Source: Gordius sp. MW1
Taxonomy: Eukaryota > Nematomorpha > Gordioida > Gordea > Gordiidae
DNA: 64,000 bases
Reading direction: 5' to 3'
NCBI GenBank assembly: GCA_964036665.1
Contig: OZ038526.1
Coordinates: 12,772,001 to 12,836,000, forward strand
Positions 35,000-49,066 of the stretch are shown piece after piece; position 1 is the first letter of the stretch, and the number at the start of each line of letters is the position of its first letter. A program made the position numbers and the translations under genes. The notes beneath the pieces are model-generated. The model did no database searches, was not told where the DNA came from, and worked only from the letters and a program-made list of their open reading frames with translations.

Positions 35000-35005
35000 T
35001 AAAAC
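35000..35005. repeat. Right flank direct repeat TAAAAC (candidate target-site duplication)
   Basis: This is the second copy of TAAAAC; satellite sequence resumes here and continues with GTTATCTTTTGTC. AAAACGTTATC is a known monomer variant elsewhere in the window, for example near 44588, so the right flank is ordinary satellite. Confidence 0.7.
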
Positions 35006-37084
35006 GTTATCTTTTGTCAAAATGATAGTTCTCGCAGCTTAAACCTCTTTTCGGAAGTCAATCGAGGATAATAGGATTCTCAAATTGGCTTACTTTTATA
35101 TATTTTTTCATGCTCTTTCACATAGAATCGAAAAAAATAAATATTTTTACCTCAAAATTTTTCACATATTTTTCTTTGAACCTATTCATCCGATGAAAGT
35201 TGTCGTTTTCAGACGTGGTTTCTATGATCCCAAGTAAAAATTTATCAGAATCTAATAACTATTACTTTGAAATCATGATCGCATAGAGCAGTTTTCAAAA
35301 ATTAAGCACTCACGTTGCGATACAACAAACTAATCGCAACAATAAAACGTTGTCTTTTGTCAAAATGATAGTTCTCGCAGCTTAAAACCTCTTTTCGGAA
35401 GTCAATCGAGGATAATAGGATTCTCAAATTGGCTTACTTTTATATATTTTTTCATGCTCTTTCACATAGAATCGAAAAAATAAATATTTTTACCTCAAAA
35501 TTTTTCACATATTTTTCTTTGAACCGTATTCATCCGATGAAAGTTGTCGTTTTCAGACGTGGTTTCTATGATCCCAAGTAAAAATTTATCAGAATTTAAA
35601 AACTATTACTTTGAAATCGTGATCGCATAGAGCAATTTTCAAAAATTAAGAACTCACGTTGCGATACAACAAACTAATCGCATTTTTAAAACGTTGTCTT
35701 TTGTCAAAATGATAGTTCTCGCAACTTAAAACCTCTTTTCGGAAGTCAATCGAGGATAATAGGATTCTCAAATTGGCTTACATTTTTATATTTTTTCATG
35801 CTCTTTCACATAGAATCGAAAAAAATAAATATTTTTACCTCAAAATTTTTCACATATTTTTCTTGAACCGTATTCATCCGATGAAAGTTGTCGTTTTCAG
35901 ACGTGGTTTCTATGATCCCAAGTAAAAATTTATCAGAATCTAAAAAATATTACTTTGAAATCATGATCGCATAGAGCAGTTTTCAAAAATTAAGCACTCA
36001 CGTTGCGATACAACAAACTAATCGCAACAATAAAACGTTGTCTTTTGTCAAAATGATAGTTCTCGCAGCTTAAAACCTCTTTTCGGAAGTCAATCGAGGA
36101 TAATAGGATTCTCAAATTGGCTTACTTTTATATATTTTTTCATGCTCTTTCACATAGAATCGAAAAAAATAAATATTTTTACCTCAAAATTTTTCACATA
36201 TTTTTCTTTGAACCGTATTCATATGAAAGTTGTCGTTTTCAGACGTGGTTTCTATGATCCCAAGTAAATATTTATCAGAATTTAAAAACTATTACTTTGA
36301 AATCATGATCGCATAGAGCAGTTTTTAAAAATTAAGCACTCACGTTGCGATACAACAAACTAATCGCAACAATAAAACGTTGTCTTTTGTCAAAATGATA
36401 GTTCTCGCAGCTTAAAACCTCTTTTCGGAAGTCAATCGAGGATAATAGGATTCTCAAATTGGCTTACTTTTATATATTTTTTCATGCTCTTTCACATAGA
36501 ATCGAAAAAAATAAATATTTTTACCTCAAAATTTTTCACATATTTTTCTTTGAACCGTATTCATCCGATGAAAGTTGTCGTTTTCAGACGTGGTTTCTAT
36601 GATCCCAAGTAAAAACTTATCAGAATCTAATAACTATCTTTGAAATCATGATCGCATAGAGCAGTTTTCAAAAATTAAGCACTCACGTTGCGATACAACA
36701 AACTAATCGCAACAATAAAACGTTGTCTTTTGTCAAAATGATAGTTCTCGCAACTTAAAACCTCTTTTCGGAAGTCAATCGAGGATAATAGGATTCTCAA
36801 ATGGCTTACTTTTATATATTTTTTCATGCTCTTTTACATAGAATCGAAAAAAATAAATATTTTTACCTCAAAATTTTTCACATATTTTTCTTGAACCGTA
36901 TTCATCCGATGAAAGTTGTCGTTTTCAGACGTGGTTTCTATGATCCCAAGTAAAAATTTATCAGAATCTAAAAACTATTACTTTGAAATCATTATCGCAT
37001 AGAGCAGTTTTCAAAAATTAAGCACTCACGTTGCGATACAACAAACTAATCGCAACAATAAAACTTTGTCTTTTGTCAAAATGA

Positions 37085-38460
37085 TAGTTCTCGCAGCTTA
37101 AAACCTCTTTTCGGAAGTCAATCGAGGATAATAGGATTCTCAAATTGGCTTACTTTTATATATTTTTTTATGCTCTTTCACATAGAATCGAAAAAAATAA
37201 ATATTTTTACCTCAAAATTTTTCACATATTTTTCTTTGAACCGTATTCATCCGATGAAAGTTGTCGTTTTCAGACGTGGTTTCTATGATCCCAAATAAAA
37301 ATTTATCAGAATCTAAAAACTATTACTTTGAAATCATGATCGCATAGAGCAGTTTTCAAAATTTAAGCACTACGTTGCGATACAACAAACTAATCGCAAA
37401 AATAAAACGTTGTCTTTTGTCAAAATGATAGTTCTCGCAGCTTAAAACCTCTTTTGGAAGTCAATCGAGGTTAATAGGATTCTCAAATTGGCTTACTTTT
37501 ATATATTTTTTCATGCTCTTTCACAGAGAATCGAAAAAAATAAAAAATTTTACCTCAAAATTTTTCATATATTTTTCTTTGAACCGTATTTATCCGATGA
37601 AAGTTGTCGTTTTCAGACGTGGTTTCTATGATCCCAAGTAAAAATTTATCAGAATCTAAAAACTATTACTTTGAAATTATGATCGCATAGAGCAGTTTTT
37701 AAAAATTAAGCACTCACGTTGCGATACAACAAACTAATCGCAACAATAAAACTTTGTCTTTTGTCAAAATGATAGTTCTCGCAGCTTAAAACCTCTTTTC
37801 GGAAGTCAATCGAGGATAATAGGATTCTCAAATTGGCTTACTTTTATATATTTTTTTATGCTCTTTCACATAGAATCGAAAAAAATAAATATTTTTACCT
37901 CAAAATTTTTCACATATTTTTCTTTGAACCGTATTCATCCGATGAAAGTTGTCGTTTTCAGACGTGGTTTCTATGATCCCAAATAAAAATTTATCAGAAT
38001 CTAAAAACTATTACTTTGAAATCATGATCGCATAGAGCAGTTTTCAAAATTTAAGCACTACGTTGCGATACAACAAACTAATCGCAAAAATAAAACGTTG
38101 TCTTTTGTCAAAATGATAGTTCTCGCAGCTTAAAACCTCTTTTGGAAGTCAATCGAGGTTAATAGGATTCTCAAATTGGCTTACTTTTATATATTTTTTC
38201 ATGCTCTTTCACAGAGAATCGAAAAAAATAAAAAATTTTACCTCAAAATTTTTCATATATTTTTCTTTGAACCGTATTTATCCGATGAAAGTTGTCGTTT
38301 TCAGACGTGGTTTCTATGATCCCAAGTAAAAATTTATCAGAATCTAAAAACTATTACTTTGAAATTATGATCGCATAGAGCAGTTTTCAAAAATTAAGCA
38401 CTCACGGTGCGATACAACAAATTAATCGCAACAATAAAACGTTGTCTTTTGTCAAAATGA
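37085..38460 (+). repeat. 688-bp H-I dimer, two tandem copies
   Basis: H units (37085 and 37773) carry TTTTTTTATGCTC, CCCAAATAAAA and CAAAATTTAAGCACTACG. I units (37429 and 38117) carry CTTTTGGAAG, GAGGTTAATAGG, CACAGAGAATCG, AAAAAATTTTACC and TATTTATCCGATG. The H-I pair reappears at 39835, 41183, 42214, 57638, 60032 (hybrid second unit) and 61751, making this dimer a basic building block of the right arm. Confidence 0.86.
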
Positions 38461-39491
38461 TAGTTCTCGCAGCTTAAAACCTCTTTTCGGAAGTCAATCG
38501 AGGATAATAGGATTCTCAAATTGGCTTACTTTTATATATTTTTTTATGCTCTTTCACATAGAATCGAAAAAAATAAATATTCTTACCTCAAAATTTTTCA
38601 CATATTTTTCTTTGAACCGTATTCATCCGATGAAAGTTGTCGTTTTCAGACGTGGTTTCTATGATCCCAAGTAAAAATTTATCAGAATTTACAAACTATT
38701 ACTTTAAAATCATGATCGCATTGAGCAGTTTTTAAAAATTAAGCACTCACGTTGCGATACAACAAACTAATCGCATTTTTAAAACGTTGTCTTTTGTCAA
38801 AATGATAGTTCTCGCAACTTAAAACCTCTTTTCGGAAGTCAATCGAGGATAATAGGATTCTCAAATTGGCTTACATTTTTATATTTTTTCATGCTCTTTC
38901 ACATAGAATCGAAAAAAATAAATATTTTTACCTCAAAATTTTTCACATATTTTTCTTGAACCGTATTCATCCGATGAAAGTTGTCGTTTTCAGACGTGGT
39001 TTCTATGATCCCAAGTAAAAAATTATCAGAATCTAAAAACTATTACTTTGAAATCATGATCGCATAGAGCAGTTTTCAAAAATTAAGCACTCACGTTGCG
39101 ATACAACAAACTAATCGCAACAATAAAACGTTGTCTTTTGTCAAAATGATAGTTCTCGCAGCTTAAAACCTCTTTTCGGAAGTCAATCGAGGATAATAGG
39201 ATTCTCAAATTGGCTTACTTTTATATATTTTTTCATGCTCTTTCACATAGAATCGAAAAAAATAAATATTTTTACCTCAAAATTTTTCACATATTTTTCT
39301 TTGAACCGTATTCATATGAAAGTTGTCGTTTTCAGACGTGGTTTCTATGATCCCAAGTAAATATTTATCAGAATTTAAAAACTATTACTTTGAAATCATG
39401 ATCGCATAGAGCAGTTTTTAAAAATTAAGCACTCACGTTGCGATACAACAAACTAATCGCAACAATAAAACGTTGTCTTTTGTCAAAATGA
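38461..39491 (+). repeat. J-K-L trimer core (example)
   Basis: J (38461) has ATATTCTTACC, GAATTTACAAAC and GCATTGAGCAG. K (38806) has GCAACTTAAAACC, GGCTTACATTTTTAT and TTTTTCTTGAACC. L (39150) has ATTCATATGAAAG and CAAGTAAATATTT. K followed by L occurs at 35713, 38806, 43247, 46669, 50780, 53178, 58666 and 62779, usually with J before it. It is the best marker of higher-order register in this arm. Confidence 0.87.
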
Positions 39492-39834
39492 TAGTTCTCG
39501 CAGCTTAAAACCTCTTTTCGGAAGTCAATCGAGGATAATAGGATTCTCAAATTGGCTTACTTTTATATATTTTTTCATGCTCTTTCACATAGAATCGAAA
39601 AAAATAAATATTTTTACCTCAAAATTTTTCACATATTTTTCTTTGAACCGTATTCATCCGATGAAAGTTGTCGTTTTCAGACGTGGTTTCTATGATCCCA
39701 AGTAAAAATTTATCAGAATCTAATAACTATCTTTGAAATCATGATCGCATAGAGCAGTTTTCAAAAATTAAGCACTCACGTTGCGATACAACAAACTAAT
39801 CGCAACAATAAAACTTTGTCTTTTGTCAAAATGA

Positions 39835-40152
39835 TAGTTCTCGCAGCTTAAAACCTCTTTTCGGAAGTCAATCGAGGATAATAGGATTCTCAAATTGGCT
39901 TACTTTTATATATTTTTTTATGCTCTTTCACATAGAATCGAAAAAAATAAATATTTTTACCTCAAAATTTTTCACATATTTTTCTTTGAACCGTATTCAT
40001 CCGATGAAAGTTGTCGTTTTCAGACGTGGTTTCTATGATCCCACTATTACTTTGAAATCATGATCGCATAGAGCAGTTTTCAAAATTTAAGCACTACGTT
40101 GCGATACAACAAACTAATCGCAAAAATAAAACGTTGTCTTTTGTCAAAATGA
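39835..40152 (+). repeat. Shortest monomer in the window, 318 bp
   Basis: An H unit with an internal 26-bp deletion just after GATCCC at about 40042. The stretch from AAGTAAAAATTT through CAGAATCTAAAA is missing, so GATCCC runs into ACTATTAC. The rest of the unit matches its H relatives. It shows that this otherwise conserved block can be lost, at least in a single unit. Confidence 0.85.
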
Positions 40153-43100
40153 TAGTTCTCGCAGCTTAAAACCTCTTTTGGAAGTCAATCGAGGTTAATA
40201 GGATTCTCAAATTGGCTTTCTTTTATATATTTTTTCATGCTCTTTCACAGAGAATCGAAAAAAATAAAAAATTTTACCTCAAAATTTTTCATATATTTTT
40301 CTTTGAACCGTATTTATCCGATGAAAGTTGTCGTTTTCAGACGTGGTTTCTATGATCCCAAGTAAAAATTTATCAGAATCTAAAAACTATTACTTTGAAA
40401 TTATTATCGCATAGAGCAGTTTTCAAAAATTAAGCACTCACGGTGCCATACAACAAATTAATCGCAACAATAAAACGTTGTCTTTTGTCAAAATGATAGT
40501 TCTCGCAGCTTAAAACCTCTTTTCGGAAGTCAATCGAGGATAATAGGATTCTCAAATTGGCTTACTTTTATATATTTTTTTATGCTCTTTCACATAGAAT
40601 CGAAAAAAATAAATATTCTTACCTCAAAATTTTTCACATATTTTTCTTTGAACCGTATTCATCCGATGAAAGTTGTCGTTTTCAGACGTGGTTTCTATGA
40701 TCCCAAGTAAAAATTTATCAGAATTTACAAACTATTACTTTGAAATCATGATCGCATAGAGCAGTTTTCAAAATTTAAGCACTACGTTGCGATACAACAA
40801 ACTAATCGCAAAAATAAAACGTTGTCTTTTGTCAAAATGATAGTTCTCGCAGCTTAAAACCTCTTTTGGAAGTCAATCGAGGTTAATAGGATTCTCAAAT
40901 TGGCTTACTTTTATATATTTTTTCATGCTTTTTACATAGAATCGAAAAAAATAAATATTTTTACCTCAAAATTTTTCACATATTTTTCTTGAACCGTATT
41001 CATCCGATGAAAGTTGTCGTTTTCAGACGTGGTTTCTATGATCCCAAGTAAAAATTTATCAGAATCTAAAAACTATTACTTTGAAATCATGATCGCATAG
41101 AGCAGTTTTCAAAAATTAAGCACTCACGTTGCGATACAACAAACTAATCGCAACAATAAAACTTTGTCTTTTGTCAAAATGATAGTTCTCGCAGCTTAAA
41201 ACCTCTTTTCGGAAGTCAATCGAGGATAATAGGATTCTCAAATTGGCTTACTTTTATATATTTTTTTATGCTCTTTCACATAGAATCGAAAAAAATAAAT
41301 ATTTTTACCTCAAAATTTTTCACATATTTTTCTTTGAACCGTATTCATCCGATGAAAGCTGTCGTTTTCAGACGTGGTTTCTATGATCCCAAATAAAAAT
41401 TTATCAGAATCTAAAAACTATTACTTTGAAATCATGATCGCATAGAGCAGTTTTCAAAATTTAAGCACTACGTTGCGATACAACAAACTAATCGCAAAAA
41501 TAAAACGTTGTCTTTTGTCAAAATGATAGTTCTCGCAGCTTAAAACCTCTTTTGGAAGTCAATCGAGGTTAATAGGATTCTCAAATTGGCTTACTTTTAT
41601 ATATTTTTTCATGCTCTTTCACAGAGAATCGAAAAAAATAAAAAATTTTACCTCAAAATTTTTCATATATTTTTCTTTGAACCGTATTTATCCGATGAAA
41701 GTTGTCGTTTTCAGACGTGGTTTCTATGATCCCAAGTAAAAATTTATCAGAATCTAAAAACTATTACTTTGAAATTATGATCGCATAGAGCAGTTTTCAA
41801 AAATTAAGCACTCACGGTGCGATACAACAAACTAATCGCAACAATAAAACGTTGTCTTTTGTCAAAATGATAGTTCTCGCAACTTAAAACCTCTTTTCGG
41901 AAGTCAATCGAGGATAATAGGATTCTCAAATGGCTTACTTTTATATATTTTTTCATGCTCTTTTACATAGAATCGAAAAAAATAAATATTTTTACCTCAA
42001 AATTTTTCACATATTTTTCTTGAACCGTATTCATCCGATGAAAGTTGTCGTTTTCAGACGTGGTTTCTATGATCCCAAGTAAAAATTTATCAGAATCTAA
42101 AAACTATTACTTTGAAATCATGATCGCATAGATCAGTTTTCAAAAATTAAGCACTCACGTTGCGATACAACAAACTAATCGCAACAATAAAACTTTGTCT
42201 TTTGTCAAAATGATAGTTCTCGCAGCTTAAAACCTCTTTTCGGAAGTCAATCGAGGATAATAGGATTCTCAAATTGGCTTACTTTTATATATTTTTTTAT
42301 GCTCTTTCACATAGAATCGAAAAAAATAAATATTTTTACCTCAAAATTTTTCACATATTTTTCTTTGAACCGTATTCATCCGATGAAAGTTGTCGTTTTC
42401 AGACGTGGTTTCTATGATCCCAAATAAAAATTTATCAGAATCTAAAAACTATTACTTTGAAATCATGATCGCATAGAGCAGTTTTCAAAATTTAAGCACT
42501 ACGTTGCGATACAACAAACTAATCGCAACAATAAAACGTTGTCTTTTGTCAAAATGATAGTTCTCGCAGCTTAAAACCTCTTTTGGAAGTCAATCGAGGT
42601 TAATAGGATTCTCAAATTGGCTTACTTTTATATATTTTTTCATGCTCTTTCACAGAGAATCGAAAAAAATAAAAAATTTTACCTCAAAATTTTTCATATA
42701 TTTTTCTTTGAACCGTATTTATCCGATGAAAGTTGTCGTTGTCAGACGTGGTTTCTATGATCCCAAGTAAAAATTTATCAGAATCTAAAAACTATTACTT
42801 TGAAATTATGATCGCATAGAGCAGTTTTCAAAAATTAAGCACTCACGGTGCGATACAACAAATTAATCGCAACAATAAAACGTTGTCTTTTGTCAAAATG
42901 ATAGTTCTCGCAGCTTAAAACCTCTTTTCGGAAGTCAATCGAGGATAATAGGATTCTCAAATTGGCTTACTTTTATATATTTTTTTATGCTCTTTCACAT
43001 AGAATCGAAAAAAATAAATATTCTTACCTCAAAATTTTTCACATATTTTTCTTTGAACCGTATTCATCCGATGAAAGTTGTCGTTTTCAGACGTGGTTTC

Positions 43101-44955
43101 TATGATCCCAAGGAAAAATTTATCAGAATTTACAAACTATTACTTTGAAATCATGATCGCATTGAGCAGTTTTTAAAAATTAAGCACTCACGTTGCGATA
43201 CAACAAACTAATCGCATTTTTAAAACGTTGTCTTTTGTCAAAATGATAGTTCTCGCAACTTAAAACCTCTTTTCGGAAGTCAATCGAGGATAATAGGATT
43301 CTCAAATTGGCTTACATTTTTATATTTTTTCATGCTCTTTCACATAGAATCGAAAAAAATAAATATTTTTACCTCAAAATTTTTCACATATTTTTCTTGA
43401 ACCGTATTCATCCGATGAAAGTTGTCGTTTTCAGACGTGGTTTCTATGATCCCAAGTAAAAATTTATCAGAATCTAAAAACTATTACTTTGAAATCATGA
43501 TCGCATAGAGCAGTTTTCAAAAATTAAGCACTCACGTTGCGATACAACAAACTAATCGCAACAATAAAACGTTGTCTTTTGTCAAAATGATAGTTCTCGC
43601 AGCTTAAAACCTCTTTTCGGGAGTCAATCGAGGATAATAGGATTCTCAAATTGGCTTACTTTTATATATTTTTTCATGCTCTTTCACATAGAATCGAAAA
43701 AAATAAATATTTTTACCTCAAAATTTTTCACATATTTTTCTTTGAACCGTATTCATATGAAAGTTGTCGTTTTCAGACGTGGTTTCTATGATCCCAAGTA
43801 AATATTTATCAGAATTTAAAAACTATTACTTTGAAATCATGATCGCATATTTTTAAAAATTAAGCACTCACGTTGCGATACAACAAACTAATCGCATTTT
43901 TAAAACGTTGTCTTTTGTCAAAATGATAGTTCTCGCAGCTTAAAACCTCTTTTCGGAAGTCAATCGAGGATAATAGGATTAATTGGCTTACTTTTTTATA
44001 TTTTTTCATGCTCTTTCACATAGAATCGAAAAAAATAAATATTTTTACCTCAAAATTTTTCACATATTTTTCTTGAACCGTATTCATCCGATGAAAGTTG
44101 TCGTTTTCAGACGTGGTTTCTATGATCCCAAGTAAAAATTTATCAGAATCTAAAAACTATTACTTTGAAATCATTATCGCATAGAGCAGTTTTCAAAAAT
44201 TAAGCACTCACGTTGCGATACAACAAACTAATCGCAACAATAAAACGTTGTCTTTTGTCAAAATGATAGTTCTCGCAGCTTAAAACCTCTTTTCGGAAGT
44301 CAATCGAGGATAATAGGATTCTCAAATTGGCTTACTTTTATATATTTTTTCATGCTCTTTCACATAGAATCGAAAAAATAAATATTTTTACCTCAAAATT
44401 TTTCACATATTTTTCTTTGAACCGTATTCATCCGATGAAAGTTGTCGTTTTCAGACGTGGTTTCTATGATCCCAAGTAAAAATTTATCAGAATTTAAAAA
44501 CTATTACTTTGAAATCGTGATCGCATAGAGCAATTTTCAAAAATTAAGAACTCACGTTGCGATACAACAAACTAATCGCAACAATAAAACGTTATCTTTT
44601 GTCAAAATGATAGTTCTCGCAGCTTAAAACCTCTTTTCGGAAGTCAATCGAGGATAATAGGATTCTCAAATTGGCTTACTTTTATATATTTTTTCATGCT
44701 CTTTCACATAGAATCGAAAAAAATAAATATTTTTACCTCAAAATTTTTCACATATTTTTCTTTGAACCGTATTCATCCGATGAAAGTTGTCGTTTTCAGA
44801 CGTGGTTTCTATGATCCCAAGTAAAAATTTATCAGAATTTAAAAACTATTACTTTGAAATCATGATCGCATAGAGCAGTTTTTAAAAATTAAGCACTCAC
44901 GTTGCGATACAACAAACTAATCGCATTTTTAAAACGTTGTCTTTTGTCAATATGA

Positions 44956-47900
44956 TAGTCTCGCAGCTTAAAACCTCTTTTCGGAAGTCAATCGAGGATA
45001 ATAGGATTAATTGGCTTTATTTTTTATATTTTTTCATGCTCTTTCACATAGAATCGAAAAAAATAAATATTTTTACCTCAAAATTTTTCACATATTTTTC
45101 TTTGAACCGTATTCATCCGATGAAAGTTGTCGTTTTCAGACGTGGTTTCTATGATCCCAAGTAAAAATTTATCAGAATCTAAAAACTATTACTTTGAAAT
45201 CATGATCGCATAGAGCAGTTTTCAAAAATTAAGCACTCACGTTGCGATACAACAAACTAATCGCAACAATAAAACGTTGTCTTTTGTCAAAATGATAGTT
45301 CTCGCAGCTTAAACCTCTTTTCGGAAGTCAATCGAGGATAATAGGATTCTCAAATTGGCTTACTTTTATATATTTTTTCATGCTCTTTCACATAGAATCG
45401 AAAAAAATAAATATTTTTACCTCAAAATTTTTCACATATTTTTCTTTGAACCGTATTCATCCGATGAAAGTTGTCGTTTTCAGACGTGGTTTCTATGATC
45501 CCAAGTAAAAATTTATCAGAATCTAATAACTATCTTTGAAATCATGATCGCATAGAGCATTTTCAAAAATTAAGCACTCACGTTGCGATACAACAAACTA
45601 ATCGCAACAATAAAACGTTGTCTTTTGCCAAAATGATAGTTCTCGCAACTTAAAACCTCTTTTCGGAAGTCAATCGAGGATAATAGGATTCTCAAATTGG
45701 CTTACTTTTATATATTTTTTCATGCTCTTTTACATAGAATCGAAAAAAATAAATATTTTTACCTCAAAATTTTTCACATATTTTTCTTGAACCGTATTCA
45801 TCCGATGAAAGTTGTCGTTTTCAGACGTGGTTTCTATGATCCCAAGTAAAAATTTATCAGAATCTAAAAACTATTACTTTGAAATCATGATCGCATAGAG
45901 CAGTTTTCAAAATTTAAGCACTACGTTGCGATACAACAAACTAATCGCAAAAATAAAACGTTGTCTTTTGTCAAAATGATAGTTCTCGCAGCTTAAAACC
46001 TCTTTTGGAAGTCAATCGAGGTTAATAGGATTCTCAAATTGGCTTACTTTTATATATTTTTTCATGCTCTTTCACAGAGAATCGAAAAAAATAAAAATTT
46101 TTACCTCAAAATTTTTCATATATTTTTCTTTGAACCGTATTTATCCGATGAAAGTTGTCGTTTTCAGACGTGGTTTCTATGATCCTAAGTAAAAATTTAT
46201 CAGAATCTTAGAACTATTACTTTGAAATCATGATCGCATAGAGCAGTTTTCAAAAATTAAGCACTCACGGTGCGATACAACAAACTAATCGCAACAATAA
46301 AACGTTGTCTTTTGTCAAAATGATAGTTCTCGCAGCTTAAAACCTCTTTTCGGAAGTCAATCGAGGATAATAGGATTCTCAAATTGGCTTACTTTTATAT
46401 ATTTTTTTATGCTCTTTCACATAGAATCGAAAAAAATAAATATTCTTACCTCAAAATTTTTCACATATTTTTCTTTGAACCGTATTCATCCGATGAAAGT
46501 TGTCGTTTTCAGACGTGGTTTCTATGATCCCAAGTAAAAATTTATCAGAATTTACAAACTATTACTTTGAAATCATGATCGCATTGAGCAGTTTTTAAAA
46601 ATTAAGCACTCACGTTGCGATACAACAAACTAATCGCATTTTTAAAACGTTGTCTTTTGTCAAAATGATAGTTCTCGCAACTTAAAACCTCTTTTCGGAA
46701 GTCAATCGAGGATAATAGGATTCTCAAATTGGCTTACATTTTTATATTTTTTCATGCTCTTTCACATAGAATCGAAAAAAATAAATATTTTTACCTCAAA
46801 ATTTTTCACATATTTTTCTTGAACCGTATTCATCCGATGAAAGTTGTCGTTTTCAGACGTGGTTTCTATGATCCCAAGTAAAAATTTATCAGAATCTAAA
46901 AACTATTACTTTGAAATCATGATCGCATAGAGCAGTTTTCAAAAATTAAGCACTCACGTTGCGATACAACAAACTAATCGCAACAATAAAACGTTGTCTT
47001 TTGTCAAAATGATAGTTCTCGCAGCTTAAAACCTCTTTTCGGAAGTCAATCGAGGATAATAGGATTCTCAAATTGGCTTACTTTTATATATTTTTTCATG
47101 CTCTTTCACATAGAATCGAAAAAAATAAATATTTTTACCTCAAAATTTTTCACATATTTTTCTTTGAAGTATTCATATGAAAGTTGTCGTTTTCAGACGT
47201 GGTTTCTATGATCCCAAGTAAATATTTATCAGAATTTAAAAACTATTACTTTGAAATCATGATCGCATATTTTTAAAAATTAAGCACTCACGTTGCGATA
47301 CAACAAACTAATCGCATTTTTAAAACGTTGTCTTTTGTCAAAATGATAGTTCTCGCAGCTTAAAACCTCTTTTCGGAAGTCAATCGAGGATAATAGGATT
47401 AATTGGCTTACTTTTTTATATTTTTTCATGCTCTTTCACATAGAATCGAAAAAAATAAATATTTTTACCTCAAAATTTTTCACATATTTTTCTTGAACCG
47501 TATTCATCCGATGAAAGTTGTCGTTTTCAGACGTGGTTTCTATGATCCCAAGTAAAAATTTATCAGAATCTAAAAACTATTACTTTGAAATCATTATCGC
47601 ATAGAGCAGTTTTCAAAAATTAAGCACTCACGTTGCGATACAACAAACTAATCGCAACAATAAAACGTTGTCTTTTGTCAAAATGATAGTTCTCGCAGCT
47701 TAAAACCTCTTTTCGGAAGTCAATCGAGGATAATAGGATTCTCAAATTGGCTTACTTTTATATATTTTTTTATGCTCTTTCACATAGAATCGAAAAAAAT
47801 AAATATTTTTACCTCAAAATTTTTCACATATTTTTCTTTGAACCGTATTCATCCGATGAAAGTTGTCGTTTTCAGACGTGGTTTCTATGATCCCAAGTAA

Positions 47901-49066
47901 AAATTTATCAGAATCTAAAAACTATTACTTTGAAATCATGATCGCATAGAGCAGTTTTCAAAAATTAAGAACTCACGTTGCGATACAACAAACTAATCGC
48001 AACAATAAAACGTTGTCTTTTGTCAAAATGATAGTTCTCGCAACTTAAAACCTCTTTTCGGAAGTCAATCGAGGATAATAGGATTCTTAAATTATCTTAC
48101 TTTTATATATTTTTTCATGCTCTTTCACATAGAATCGAACAAAATAAATATTTTTACCTCAAAATTTTTCACATATTTTTCTTTGAACCGTATTCATCCG
48201 ATGAAAGTTGTCGTTTTCAGACGTGGTTTCTATGATCCCAAGTAAAAATTTATCAGAATCTAAAAACTATTACTATAAAATCATGATCGCATAGAGCAGT
48301 TTTCAAAAATTAAGCACTCACGTTGCGATACAACAAACTAATCGCCACAATAAAACGTTGTCTTTTGTCAAAATGATAGTTCTCGCAGCTTAAAACCTCT
48401 TTTCGGAAGTCAATCGAGGATAATAGGATTCTCAAATTGGCTTACTTTTATATATTTTTTCATGCTCTTTCACAGAGAATCGAAAAAAATAAAAAATTTT
48501 ACCTCAAAATTTTTCATATATTTTTCTTTGAACCGTATTTATCCGATGAAAGTTGTCGTTTTCAGACGTGGTTTCTATGATCCCAAGTAAAAATTTATCA
48601 GAATCTAAAAACTATTACTTTGAAATTATGATCGCATAGAGCAGTTTTCAAAAATTAAGCACTCACGTTGCGATACAACAAACTAATCGCCACAATAAAA
48701 CGTTGTCTTTTGTCAAAATGATAGTTCTCGCAGCTTAAAACCTCTTTTCGGAAGTCAATCGAGGATAATAGGATTCTCAAATTGGCTTACTTTTATATAT
48801 TTTTTCATGCTCTTTTACATAGAATCGAAAAAAATAAATATTTTTACCTCAAAATTTTTCACATATTTTTCTTTGAACCGTATTCATCCGATGAAAGTTG
48901 TCGTTTTCAGACGTGGTTTCTATGATCCCAAGTAAAAATTTATCAGAATTTAAAAACTATTACTTTGAAATCATGATCGCATAGAGCAGTTTTTAAAAAT
49001 TAAGCACTCACGTTGCGATACAACAAACTAATCGCATTTTTAAAACGTTGTCTTTTGTCAATATGA
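44956..49066 (+). repeat. 12-monomer higher-order repeat, copy 1 (4111 bp)
   Basis: Units start at 44956, 45296, 45637, 45980, 46324, 46669, 47013, 47347, 47687, 48032, 48377 and 48722. Rare markers are TCAATATGATAGTCTCGC in the first, GAGCATTTTC with TTTTGCC in the second, AATCTTAGAAC in the fourth, TTTGAAGTATTCATATG in the seventh, TTAAATTATCTTAC with ATCGAACAAAAT in the ninth to tenth, and ACTATAAAATC. All recur 4111 bp downstream. Single-base changes at the start yield the same accidental 75-codon frame in both copies. Confidence 0.9.
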
